From contig CANMSO010000008.1 in NCBI GenBank assembly GCA_947500545.1, forward strand, positions 1-64,000: DNA of 64,000 nucleotides, written 5' to 3'. The position numbers and the translations under genes are program-made. The notes under the pieces were generated by a model. The model ran no database searches. It was not told the DNA's origin and was given only the letters and a program-made list of their open reading frames with translations. Origin of the DNA: an uncultured Aquimarina sp. GTDB taxonomy: Bacteria; Bacteroidota; Bacteroidia; Flavobacteriales; Flavobacteriaceae. Numbering within the stretch: the first letter of the stretch is position 1; the number at the start of each line of letters is the position of its first letter. This document shows, one piece after another, positions 9,406 to 17,613 of this stretch.

Positions 9406-9846
9406 GATTTTACAACAACAACACGCATACGTAGTGCAGGTGATCCTAAAACCTATCTGCCAAAGAGTCGCTGTGGCGCAAAAAAACTGATGTAATTAAA
9501 CCTAGATTCATAGACATTTTGAACTGTGGTATAGAGTTCTAACCCTTAAATAGAGTCAGCACTTAACTAAAAAATGCCTTGTAAAATTTTGCCTAAAAAA
9601 TGAAATAAAGCAATCGTTAACAAACTAAGACCAGACAGGACCATCGAGGCATCAGAAGCAAGGCTATTTCATTGTATGAACAAAGAAACTAAACCACTTT
9701 TTTGCCCTGGGCTTTGGTCATACATGTTTTTACTCAACAAGCTAAAAACCAGGAGAGAGTCTCAATTAAAAATATATCAAGGCTTTCAATTTCAAATTAT
9801 TTCAACCCTAACGTATAATAAAATGACTCAAAAAATAATTTTGTAA
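9406..9846. other. Intergenic stretch without a recognisable gene
   Basis: Between the ABM promoter and triple-box copy B I see no gene-like frame, RNA signature or insertion sequence end. Confidence 0.5.
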
Positions 9847-9931
9847 AGTCCCATAAAACTCCTTTTCAGTCCCAGTTTCAATTCATTTCAGCACTTTATT
9901 TATCAAATCTGCAAAATAAGTGGAATTTTCG
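9847..9931 (+). promoter_or_regulatory. Triple-box 21-bp element, copy B, with -7-like box
   Basis: AGTCCC (9847-9852), AGTCCC (9868-9873) and CAGCAC (9889-9894) lie 21 bp apart. TTCG (9928-9931) starts 39 nt after the start of box 3. A second promoter-like block matching copies F and G downstream of box 3 (AATTATTGG at 10022, TTTG at 10053) follows but lacks clear boxes. The LRR gene begins at 10100. Confidence 0.65.
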
Positions 9932-10099
9932 TTTTCAAATAAATACCAATACCAACAGGCAGATAGTCGATTTATCCATATATAGTGCAAGTTTTTCTGA
10001 TAACGGTAATGTTTTGACATCAATTATTGGATATTTTCCTGTATGGTTATTTTTTGTTTTAGAAAGTTTTTTAAAAATGGATAAAAATAAACCCATCAA

Positions 10100-11074
10100 A
10101 TGAGAAAACAATTAGAATTAATAATGCCTACCATCTTTATAGTATTGGCAGTTCTTACCGGTTATGGCCAAAATGTAGGGGATGAATTTAGCTTTGATGG
10201 CATCAAGTATAGAATTACTTCTAAAAACCCAAATTCAGTAGAGGTTATGGGACTGTCTGGAGGCATTAGGACTTCATGGTCCCCCAACTTGAAAATCCTC
10301 AAAAATATCTTTTTTAAAAATCAAATCTATGACGTTACCGCTATTGGAGAAGATGCTTTTAATCGTCGTGACCAGGTCTCCCTAGAAGTTTCCGCGGACA
10401 AGTTGACCGAGATCACCTTCGAAAGTCCAAGCAATGTGACAGTTATCGGGGCTAGTGCTTTTGCCTATAATCGATTGACAGAGGTAACCCTACCCGAAAG
10501 TGTAATCAGTATTGGCAGATATGCTTTTTACGATAACAGATTGACTGGTGTGAACATACCCAATAGTGTGACCAGTATTGGCCGTTATGCTTTTGCCTAT
10601 AACCGATTAACCAGGGTGACCATATCCAAAAATGTAACCAGTTTTGGCATGTATGCTTTTTGGGGCAACGATTTGACCAAGATCATCATACCTGCCTCGG
10701 TGATCTATACAGGGAATTCGACTTTTGCGAACAATCCAAACTTAGCCACGGTAGAGGTACCCACCGATCCACCAACACTCCATACAGCTACCTTTCTAGA
10801 TTTGAATGGCACCGATCTTCGTAACCAAATAAACCTTATAGTGCCTCTTGGGAGAATACAAGCTTATTTGGATAATGGATGGACAGGGTTTAAATCCATA
10901 TCCGACGGTAGCACGTCGGCCATAGGCGGACTCAAAAAGGACAGCTTTATCATCTACCCCAACCCGGCAATGGATAAGGACCTTATTAATCTGGGTCTAG
11001 GGCAAGAATTAAAACAAGTAAACATCTATTCGATACTATCGTCGGGACTTATTTACACTCGGAAAACAGACTAG
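10100..11074 (+). CDS. Secreted BspA-like LRR protein, frameshifted before its sorting domain
   Basis: 324 residues: signal peptide (MRKQLELIMPTIFIVLAVLT, cleavage near YGQ), mature start VGDEFSFDGIKYRITS, and about six LRR_5 repeats (SIGRYAFYDNRLTGVNIPNS-type) in residues 80-220. A linker containing NLIVPLGRIQAYL follows, then the start of a T9SS type A sorting domain (YPNPAMDKDLINLGL). The frame then shifts at about 11040 and stops after IYTRKTD. The rest of the sorting domain is present in another frame (next entry). Unless the shift is a sequencing error or is bypassed, the product cannot be handled normally by T9SS. Upstream DNA carries triple-box copy B. Confidence 0.8.
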   Translation: MRKQLELIMPTIFIVLAVLTGYGQNVGDEFSFDGIKYRITSKNPNSVEVMGLSGGIRTSWSPNLKILKNIFFKNQIYDVTAIGEDAFNRRDQVSLEVSADKLTEITFESPSNVTVIGASAFAYNRLTEVTLPESVISIGRYAFYDNRLTGVNIPNSVTSIGRYAFAYNRLTRVTISKNVTSFGMYAFWGNDLTKIIIPASVIYTGNSTFANNPNLATVEVPTDPPTLHTATFLDLNGTDLRNQINLIVPLGRIQAYLDNGWTGFKSISDGSTSAIGGLKKDSFIIYPNPAMDKDLINLGLGQELKQVNIYSILSSGLIYTRKTD

Positions 11075-11175
11075 AAATAAACATTGATCGTCTATCCAAA
11101 GGGATGTACTTATTTGAAATCGTGACAAAAACAGACGATAGATCTATTGAGAAAATAGTGATTGTAGATAGGTAG
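11042..11175 (+). pseudogene. Orphaned C-terminal T9SS type A sorting domain
   Basis: In the frame shifted relative to the LRR gene the sequence reads VGTYLHSENRLEINIDRLSKG, continues through MYLFEIVTKTDDRSIEKIVIVDR, and stops at 11173-11175. This is the normal end of a type A sorting domain, so one small indel near 11040 separates it from its gene. Confidence 0.8.
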
Positions 11176-11370
11176 AATGTTTAAGGCACGTTTGATCAAT
11201 AAAATAAATAGAATATTATTTGTAATAACAACAAAAGAATAAAGAGGTTTTTCAAGAATTGGGTGATGGATTTAGTAACCCCTAGAAACAGGACGGATAA
11301 TTGTTCAAGGACTGAGCAGTTGTTTAAATCAGTCTAAAACGCCAATAGATGAACCGAACCCAAAAACACT

Positions 11371-11413
11371 GTGAAACTAAACTATTGTTTTAGTTCTCAC
11401 TTGCTTTTTTTTT
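11371..11413 (+). terminator. Intrinsic terminator after the LRR gene
   Basis: GTGAAACTAAA and TTTTAGTTCTCAC pair with one bulge, followed by TTGC and nine T residues. The stretch 11176-11541 otherwise shows no gene. Confidence 0.65.
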
Positions 11414-11541
11414 GCAATTCAGCCTTTTTTGATCCAAATAATAGCTTCTGGCGCTGTTTGGTTTTTGTAAAGTTTATTAAATAATAAAGAACTCAAAATG
11501 TAATTCAATGCAAATCTGTGTTATAAGAAAATAAAGTAGCA

Positions 11542-11712
11542 ATGGAAAAAAAGACATTACCAAAATATTATATGAACGAAAGAAGTATCCGGGAAACCAA
11601 AAGAACCGGAAAACAACATATGATGGAGCGTTTGCAAAATGGGAACTCGGTACTGGTGGTGGTTACCAACTATGTTCCATTGACATTTGCCAGATCTCTA
11701 AATGACCGCTAA
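11542..11712 (+). CDS. Small basic protein of 56 residues, unknown
   Basis: ATG at 11542 follows an A-rich leader (AATAAAGTAGCA). The product begins MEKKTLPKYYMNERSIRET and is basic and soluble, ending TFARSLNDR. I do not recognise a family. It is followed after 4 nt by another short frame, which supports a two-gene unit. Length alone gives little statistical support. Confidence 0.35.
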   Translation: MEKKTLPKYYMNERSIRETKRTGKQHMMERLQNGNSVLVVVTNYVPLTFARSLNDR

Positions 11713-11716
11713 CATC

Positions 11717-11872
11717 ATGAAAAATCTGAGCCAAAATGTTCTATCTCCCGGTATCTTTATAATTCTAATGATATTAATAATTATAGCTGTGGCGGCATTG
11801 ATAAGTTGGAATATAAAATGGGTAATAGAACAATTTATCAGTATTTTTAAAAAGGATAAAAAGAGACGTTGA
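11717..11872 (+). CDS. Small single-pass membrane protein of 51 residues, unknown
   Basis: Starts 4 nt after the previous short gene. It begins MKNLSQNVLSPG, then has one strong transmembrane helix (IFIILMILIIIAVAALISW), and ends in a basic tail KKDKKRR, so the C-terminus is probably cytoplasmic. I recognise no family. Confidence 0.4.
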   Translation: MKNLSQNVLSPGIFIILMILIIIAVAALISWNIKWVIEQFISIFKKDKKRR

Positions 11873-11987
11873 GCAATAAGTATGTAAGTGAATAAGTTAC
11901 CAAGAGAACCCTAATATAATATGTAACTTTTGAATTTTTAAACGTATGAGCGGCAGTTGTAATACCTTGTAAAACAAACTAATAAGA

Positions 11988-12015
11988 TCCAATCATGAAA
12001 GTGATTGGATTTTTT
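11988..12015 (+). terminator. Intrinsic terminator
   Basis: TCCAATCA and TGATTGGA flank a 6-nt loop, followed by six T residues. It lies downstream of the two short genes at 11542-11872. Confidence 0.75.
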
Positions 12016-12119
12016 ATTTAATGAAGTTTCATAATGTAGTTTTAGAAGGTATAATCAACTAAAAAAAGACAAACAGTAATATACAAATATTACTGTTTAA
12101 AATTTTAATTGGCTTTATC

Positions 12120-12360
12120 AAAAATTCATTCTGCCGAGTTAAAATTTAGAACTTTACGACTATGCTATGAGTCGTTTTAACCTTCTGGAGGGCCATTTTG
12201 ACGAAGTGTTAGACTTTGATAGACTATGAGACTATCTTGCTTAACTTTTAACTTCTTAAGTCTAATGTTAGACCTTTAAGGCTCAATTTTTAACTTCAGG
12301 GGGCTAATTCTGAGCGTGTTGAGCCTAATAGAAGGCCTTTTTGGCCCAACAGAAGGTATT
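12120..12360. other. Hairpin-rich non-coding stretch
   Basis: This stretch is dense in short inverted repeats: AAGTCTAA with TTAGACCTT, GGCTCAA with TTGAGCC, and AGGCC with GGCCC. It also repeats the phrases TTTTAACTTC and TTAGAC. No frame is open. It precedes (head-on) the gene at 12411-12761. Confidence 0.4.
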
Positions 12361-12410
12361 ATTAATAAAAATGATTAACTAACTAACACCAATAAATGTC
12401 AAACCCAACA

Positions 12411-12761
12411 CTATTGTGTGTTTTCTTCTGCCTTTGGCTGATTCTTAGTGCGATTAAAGAATTGTTTAAGTTCGGCTACTTTTTCTGTAAATCCTGATTT
12501 TCCTGCTCCTTTACTGTATTGTGAATAAGCATAGTCATTAAGTGCATCCTGGTAGTTGTCATGATCATGTAGCATTTTGGTACTTTCAAGGCGATAGGCG
12601 ACACTCTCAATGCGACCCAATAAATGCTCTGCAAACCTATGGGCTTTATAATCATTTTCAAATTCCTGCCAATCTACATCGGGTGAACTTAGACCTACAC
12701 TATGCCTATGATAATCCCAAACCTTTTCATGGATTAATTGATTTTGAATGATGTCTCTCAT
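12411..12761 (-). CDS. Hypothetical soluble protein of 116 residues
   Basis: Begins MRDIIQNQLIHEKVWDYHRHSVG. It is helical and charged throughout, without signal peptide or membrane segment, and ends in a polar tail (NQPKAEENTQ). No family recognised. The gene has its own promoter element: triple-box copy D ends about 40 nt upstream, with TTTG at 12804-12801. That places it in the same putative regulon as the LRR genes and the divergent LuxR-type pair. Confidence 0.6.
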   Translation of the reverse strand: MRDIIQNQLIHEKVWDYHRHSVGLSSPDVDWQEFENDYKAHRFAEHLLGRIESVAYRLESTKMLHDHDNYQDALNDYAYSQYSKGAGKSGFTEKVAELKQFFNRTKNQPKAEENTQ

Positions 12762-12800
12762 ATTTTTTGATATTCAAGTCCTCTTAATGTATTCTTTTAG

Positions 12801-12885
12801 CAAAGAAAAATAGGTTAATCTGAAAAATCAAAAAAATGTAACGAAGCTCATAAAAAGTGGGACGAAGCGTTTAATATTCAGGACA
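12801..12885 (-). promoter_or_regulatory. Triple-box 21-bp element, copy D, with -7-like box
   Basis: On the minus strand TGTCCT (12885-12880), CGTCCC (12864-12859) and CGTTAC (12843-12838) start 21 nt apart. TTTG (12804-12801) starts 39 nt after the start of box 3. The ATG at 12761 leaves a leader of about 35 nt. Copy E points the other way 140 bp further on. Confidence 0.65.
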
Positions 12886-13025
12886 AAAGTGAAGTGCGTG
12901 TTTATGGTGTCAAGGTGAGGCAAGACCGTTATCATGATTTTTTGGTATTAAAACGTGGTTTTGGTTATAATTTCCTTAATAGATGTATTGAAATTATTTC
13001 AAACGTTATTATTGATAACTTTTAT

Positions 13026-13110
13026 AATCACATTTCAATCTTTCTTCGTCCCATTTTAAATGGGTTTCAGCACTTTTTTTAGAATAACTTAGATCAAGAA
13101 TTGATATTTG
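13026..13110 (+). promoter_or_regulatory. Triple-box 21-bp element, copy E, with -7-like box
   Basis: CGTCCC (13047-13052) and CAGCAC (13068-13073) are 21 bp apart. Box 1 at 13026-13031 (AATCAC) is degenerate. TTTG (13107-13110, within GATATTTG) starts 39 nt after the start of box 3, and the LuxR-type gene starts 33 nt later at 13143. Confidence 0.65.
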
Positions 13111-13142
13111 ATGTACTACAGAGTTCAAGAAAAAAATAAACT

Positions 13143-13523
13143 ATGGAGGGTAATTTAATCACATTATCAAATAGGGAAAAGTACTTTTTGAGATTATCTG
13201 TTCTTAATGTCGATGATCAATATATTGCAGATTTCCTCTCACTTAGAAAGGAGGATTTAGGTTATATAAGAGGTACACTAAAAAGGAAATTTAGGACAAA
13301 AAATTGGGCAGCTTTAATCCAACAAGCATTTGAACTTGGTGTATTAAAAAAACAGGATTATGTGGATGCAACGGTAGAAAAAATAGCATTAGGGTATGCA
13401 TCAAAAATTATAAAAGATTTTAAAAACATATCATATGGGTATAAATTCCCTCAGGATACATTACTTGATTTCGATAATACAGTAACATCTACTTTAAAAC
13501 AGATTATATTTACTTCAAAATGA
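13143..13523 (+). CDS. Stand-alone LuxR/GerE-type HTH protein 1
   Basis: 126 residues. The first 70 read as a LuxR-type HTH: LSNREKYFLRL, then VDDQYIADFLSL, then GYIRGTLKRKFRTKNWAAL and QQAFELGVL, matching the four-helix GerE layout. No receiver or sensor domain is fused, and the C-terminal half is helical. It overlaps the next gene by ATGA (13520-13523), so translation is likely coupled. Triple-box copy E directly upstream suggests the pair is controlled by, or forms part of, the circuit using that element. Confidence 0.6.
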   Translation: MEGNLITLSNREKYFLRLSVLNVDDQYIADFLSLRKEDLGYIRGTLKRKFRTKNWAALIQQAFELGVLKKQDYVDATVEKIALGYASKIIKDFKNISYGYKFPQDTLLDFDNTVTSTLKQIIFTSK

Positions 13524-13912
13524 TATATACGCTATCAAAACTACTTAATTATAAGGAATTAATCTATCTGAGTTTAATGTATAAAGGGGTAGATAAAGAA
13601 GCTATAGCCAAAGAATTGGAGTTTAATGGTAATATAGAGCATAGCTATATGGAAAAACAGATTTTTGATAAACTTTCTGTTCATAATTGGCACAATGCCT
13701 TTAGGAGAGCATTCAATTTACAATTGCTGGATAGACAAGATTTTTTGTTGATTGATATTCAAAAAGAAGCTTCAACGATTTCTACAAAGATCACAAAAAT
13801 TTTAAACGCTACAGAAATTGATGATAAAGAAAAAGAACTCGTAATTTATTTAGCCTTGTTGTCCTTTCAAATTAAGATTGAATATAGTTATTTGTTTAAA
13901 GAAAAGCAATGA
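13520..13912 (+). CDS. Stand-alone LuxR/GerE-type HTH-like protein 2
   Basis: 130 residues, diverged paralogue of the previous protein. The pattern KELIYLSLMYKGVDKEAIAKEL, DKLSVHNWHNAFRRAFNLQLL and DRQDFL aligns with its helices, and the C-terminal half is helical and acidic. It starts within the stop codon of the first gene (ATGA). A heterodimer is an attractive reading but inference only. DNA binding is less certain than for protein 1, because the recognition helix is weakly matched. Confidence 0.55.
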   Translation: MIYTLSKLLNYKELIYLSLMYKGVDKEAIAKELEFNGNIEHSYMEKQIFDKLSVHNWHNAFRRAFNLQLLDRQDFLLIDIQKEASTISTKITKILNATEIDDKEKELVIYLALLSFQIKIEYSYLFKEKQ

Positions 13913-13982
13913 TAATGACTAACTCTAAATAATATAAGAAATAGGGATGACCGAGTTTTTTGGTGATGAGATGATCTAAAAT

Positions 13983-14287
13983 TTGATCCTAAGTAACTAT
14001 ACTAATTTACAGCGGAGTTACTATTGGGTTTATCATGCTCCCATAGAAAGATTAGTGCTATTCAAATATGATAAAAGTAGATCTTCAAAAGCTCCTCAAA
14101 AGCTTTTGCAAAACTATACAGGAGTCCTGCAAACTGATGGATACAAAAAGTTTATTAAAATCTAAAGACATTTGGAGAAATAACACTACTATCGTGTATG
14201 GCACATGCTAGACGCTATTTTGAAAAAGCACTTGATAATGATAAATCAAGAGCCAGTTATGTATTAAGAAATCTATTACAGCTCTGA
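13983..14287 (+). mobile_element. IS66-family transposase remnant
   Basis: Frame 13983-14165 contains SYYWVYHAPIERLVLFKYDK and TGVLQTDGYKKF, the DDE-domain core of IS66 TnpC. After a frame change, 14180-14287 reads ITLLSCMAHARRYFEKALDN, then RASYVLRN, the next conserved block. The beginning and end of the transposase, the accessory genes and the inverted repeats are all missing, so this is an inactive relic. Confidence 0.85.
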
Positions 14288-14430
14288 GCGACTGCAAATA
14301 CTACCACTTCGTTACTTTATGTAATTTAACCATAGCTATGCGATAGTGAAATCGAGAAAAAAGTCGGTGTTTAGGGTATCTCAAAACTTCATTAAGAAGT
14401 TTCAATGCATAATCCGGGTTTAAGCTTCTA

Positions 14431-16293
14431 TTAAATACTCATAATATAATCTTCAAGAGATTCTTCTATAGTAAGCTTCAATTTTTTTCTTAATCTGTGA
14501 CGAGCTTTTTTAACTCCTTCTGTAGATATATTAAGAAATGTACTTATTTCTTTTGAAGAAAGGTTAAGTCTTAACAAGCAAATAAGTCTTAGCTCTTTTG
14601 AAGTAATAGAGGGAAACCTGTTTTTTATTTCTTTATAAAAACCCTGATGGCTTTCTTCAAAAAGTTCTCTAAAAAGCCCCCAATTTTGATCTTCTTTTTT
14701 ATCAAAATTTATAACCTGTAACACCTTACGATACTCATATATATTTGCATCTTGTGCATTGCATAAGTCTGTTACTTTTTCTTTAACGTTATTAAGGGTG
14801 TTATTTTTTTTTAGCAAATGGAGTGTATTGGTGGTTAACTCTTTATTTTTTCGTACCACTATTTCCTCCAATTTTTGTTTTTGTTTATTTTTTTTTCTTA
14901 ACATCTTCCCGCCTACAAGCAAAAAAGCTATACAAACTAACCCCAAAATCATTAATGCCACAATTTGTTTTCGTTTCGTTTTAGTGCTTTTTTCGAATTG
15001 CTCAATCTTTAAGTCTTTTTCATTGGCTTCATATTGAGCGCTCAGTTCGTAAACCAGCGTTTTATTTTCTAGCTCTTGTATAGAATCTTTCAACATTGCC
15101 AATTTTTTAAAATATTCAAGAGCAACAATATTATTGTTTTTTTCTTCCGCAGCGAGCGCCAATAGATGATAGGTGTCCATTTTTGCTCGTAAAAAACCAT
15201 TTTTATGTGTATATTTTAATGCCTTTTGTGCATAAAAGACTGCTGAGTCCGTTTTTTTTTGCTTTAGAAAAAGTGTGCCCATAGAAATATAGGTATACGC
15301 TTTCCCTAGCTTGTACATTTTTTTATTGGAATTCAATTCCAGTACGGCTTTTTTTTGATAGTAGGTAGCTTTATCGAGCTGATTTAAATCGTAATAGATC
15401 TCACTTAACATGGATAATACATAACAACTATTAGATATTGGATATTTGTTTTTATAAATTTCTAATGCTTTTTCATAGTGTTTAATGGCATTATTATAAT
15501 CTTTTAATTCTTTGTAACACCATCCTAAACTTTGATGATTAACTAAAATGAATTTAAAATTACCTATTTCTTGAAAGCCTGATAAAGACGAGTTCAAATA
15601 AGGTAAAGCTTTTCTATATTCTTTTTTTATCGATAAAATATCCCCTAATTGATAGTTTGAATGTGTTATCCCCGTTGTAATGTTAAGTTGTTTATAGATT
15701 TTTATTGAGGCTAAGTATTTCTTAGTCGCTACGCTTAGCCGTCCCAATCTTTTATAAGCAACCGCCAAAGTTTGCAGCGATTTTGCATAAGAGAGAGAAT
15801 CATTCTTTTTCAAAAACAGCGCTCCAGATTTCTCTAGTACAGTGATTCCTTCAAGATAATTTCCTGAATAAACGTGGGTAGCAGCAATTTGATGCAGTGC
15901 AGAAGCCTGTTCCCAAATATGATTTGATTTTTTACTAACCTGTAACGCTTTCTCAAAATATTTTAGAGCAGTATCATACTCATTCTGATAAAGGTAAACC
16001 TTACCCAAACAATTGTATGAACCAGCTATTCCTCTAGGGTTATTATTTTGTTGTGAAATAGCTAGCGCCTTCATTATATAATCCTTTGCCAATAAGGGTT
16101 TTGATATAGCATATTCGACTCCTATATCATTAAAGGCTATTGCTAAGGTTGTATCTGCTACTGATTTTTGATGTATAATTTGTAAAAGGCTATCCACTAC
16201 TCTTTTATTTTGTGCATTTACAAACACACAAACAAAAAAAAGCCAAAAGGATATGAAGGTTTTAAGAAACATTTTTAGATTTTTTTCAATCAA
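14431..16293 (-). CDS. Membrane-anchored TPR regulator with C-terminal LuxR-type HTH
   Basis: 620 residues: signal or membrane segment (TFISFWLFFVCVFVNAQ), then about seven TPR units (KDYNNAIKHYEKALEIYK-type) to about residue 400. A coiled segment, one transmembrane helix near residue 450 (QIVALMILGLVCIAFLLVGG), a second coiled coil and a C-terminal HTH (ITSKELRLICLLRLNLSSKEISTFLNIS is its centre) follow. This periplasmic TPR-TM-cytoplasmic HTH layout is common in Flavobacteriia as a one-component regulator. Its gene is monocistronic on the minus strand, and I see no clear target nearby. Confidence 0.8.
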   Translation of the reverse strand: MIEKNLKMFLKTFISFWLFFVCVFVNAQNKRVVDSLLQIIHQKSVADTTLAIAFNDIGVEYAISKPLLAKDYIMKALAISQQNNNPRGIAGSYNCLGKVYLYQNEYDTALKYFEKALQVSKKSNHIWEQASALHQIAATHVYSGNYLEGITVLEKSGALFLKKNDSLSYAKSLQTLAVAYKRLGRLSVATKKYLASIKIYKQLNITTGITHSNYQLGDILSIKKEYRKALPYLNSSLSGFQEIGNFKFILVNHQSLGWCYKELKDYNNAIKHYEKALEIYKNKYPISNSCYVLSMLSEIYYDLNQLDKATYYQKKAVLELNSNKKMYKLGKAYTYISMGTLFLKQKKTDSAVFYAQKALKYTHKNGFLRAKMDTYHLLALAAEEKNNNIVALEYFKKLAMLKDSIQELENKTLVYELSAQYEANEKDLKIEQFEKSTKTKRKQIVALMILGLVCIAFLLVGGKMLRKKNKQKQKLEEIVVRKNKELTTNTLHLLKKNNTLNNVKEKVTDLCNAQDANIYEYRKVLQVINFDKKEDQNWGLFRELFEESHQGFYKEIKNRFPSITSKELRLICLLRLNLSSKEISTFLNISTEGVKKARHRLRKKLKLTIEESLEDYIMSI

Positions 16294-16369
16294 GTTAAAT
16301 TTTGTTTATTTATGACATTCATAGGAAATAAAGTAAGGTACTAGCTCCCCCTCTCTGTTTTATATTGTT

Positions 16370-16861
16370 TTAATACTGTTTCAGTACCTGAAATTCATCA
16401 TATGTCAAAAGCCATTTACCATTTATTCGCTCCCATTTTTCTTGATAGATTTTGCCTTCACCTATATTCATACTCCAGTCTGCAGATAAAAATGCAGTCG
16501 TTTTATTAACGACTTCAATGCTTACATTAGTATAAATTCAATTAGTGGCACCAGAAGAGATGAATGGCTTCCAAAATCCAGAAATTTCTGAAGTCCCCTT
16601 TTTGATTCCAAAAGGCATAGCTCTCACTACTGCATTTCTATCATATCCTTTTACGTAAGCTACGGCATTTCCTGCATTAAAATTCATAATCCAATTTTTA
16701 CTAGCATTTAATACTTCTAATGCTACCTCGTGATGTAATGTAGTTATATCTCCTATAAAAGATGGTTTAATTTGGGTTTTTTCGGTATTCGATTTTTGTC
16801 CGCAAGAAGTTAAATATATCATCAATGCTGCCGCTGTAATTACTGTTTTAATACCTTTCAT
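16370..16861 (-). pseudogene. SnoaL/NTF2-like lipoprotein broken by an in-frame TGA
   Basis: A lipoprotein signal (MKGIKTVITAAALMIYLTSCG) leads into an NTF2-like domain with VLNASKNWIMNFNAGNAVAYV. The frame hits TGA at 16538-16540 after SSGATN. It then continues in the same frame, without indel, through IYTNVSIEVVNKT and KWERINGKWLLTYDEF to a TAA at 16370-16372. The total would be 163 codons, a normal length for a SnoaL-like or DUF4440-like protein. It is a single nonsense change, or a sequencing error. The upstream Crp/Fnr scrap shows the region is decaying. Confidence 0.7.
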
Positions 16862-16940
16862 TGTCTTTATATTTTAATTTAATACAAAGGAAGAAGTATT
16901 TAAGAATAATTATTTGTGACTTTTGGCACAACAGAAAAAA

Positions 16941-17105
16941 TTATTTTAAAATTTGAATTTCTTTTTGTCTTAGGTTTAGTTTTCCATTAGATTGTAATTT
17001 TTTTAGCAACCTAGAAATAACTTCTCTAGTAGTTCCTAATTCTCTTGCTAATTCATGGTTACTAAGATTACTGATGTATTTGATTTGCAACACGCACCTT
17101 TGCAT
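16941..17105 (-). pseudogene. C-terminal HTH scrap of a Crp/Fnr-family regulator
   Basis: 54 codons ending in TAA read ISNLSNHELARELGTTREVI, then SRLLKKL and KLNLRQKEIQIL. That is the winged-helix end of a Crp/Fnr regulator (consensus SNQELANELGTTREVISRLLK). The cAMP-type sensor domain is absent upstream. A Met at 17103-17105 could start a tiny HTH peptide, but decay is more likely. Confidence 0.75.
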
Positions 17106-17324
17106 AAAGATATTCCAGAAGGTGATTTAGCCTCGCAATCTACTGTATCCAGATGAGGATAATATAACCAAGCATGCTATTTTTTTATTGCGTAATGGAT
17201 GGGTTGAACCCTATGTCAATAGTTTAAAAGATTTAAAATCAATACTATTGATATAGATATTACTAAACTCATCCTCACTTTTTCTATTTCCTAAATTTAT
17301 AGTTTTTTTTCATTTTAATGTACT

Positions 17325-17346
17325 GTCCCCCCTTTGTCCACCCCCT
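17325..17346 (+). promoter_or_regulatory. GC-rich 11-bp tandem (GTCCCCCCTTT / GTCCACCCCCT)
   Basis: Two 11-bp units starting with GTCC lie one helical turn apart in otherwise very AT-rich DNA, followed by ATTTTTGCA. The site is 270 bp upstream of the lipoprotein gene at 17614. The rest of 17106-17613 shows no gene; the fragment at 17155-17250 is partly open but I cannot assign it. Confidence 0.35.
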
Positions 17347-17613
17347 ATTTTTGCAAAAGGTAAACATGATCAATAAGTTTGTTACCACAGTCTAATACCT
17401 AAAAAATAAAGGGCGTTTTTAAAAAAAGGCAAAAACTAATTGAGGAATATTCCTGATAGTAAATGGTATAATACTTTTAGTGTATTGTTAGTGTAGAGGA
17501 TGCTACGCCTTTTATTAGTACATCAGTGCAAAATCAGTTTTTAACCAACAAAAAACTGTATAACTGAATAAATTAAAACCAACTCTTAAAATAAACATTA
17601 AAATCAAACAAAA

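Noticed and set aside
12894..13082. 62-codon open frame
   Set aside because: It lies between two divergent promoter elements and covers element E; its tail is the element itself, so it is chance.
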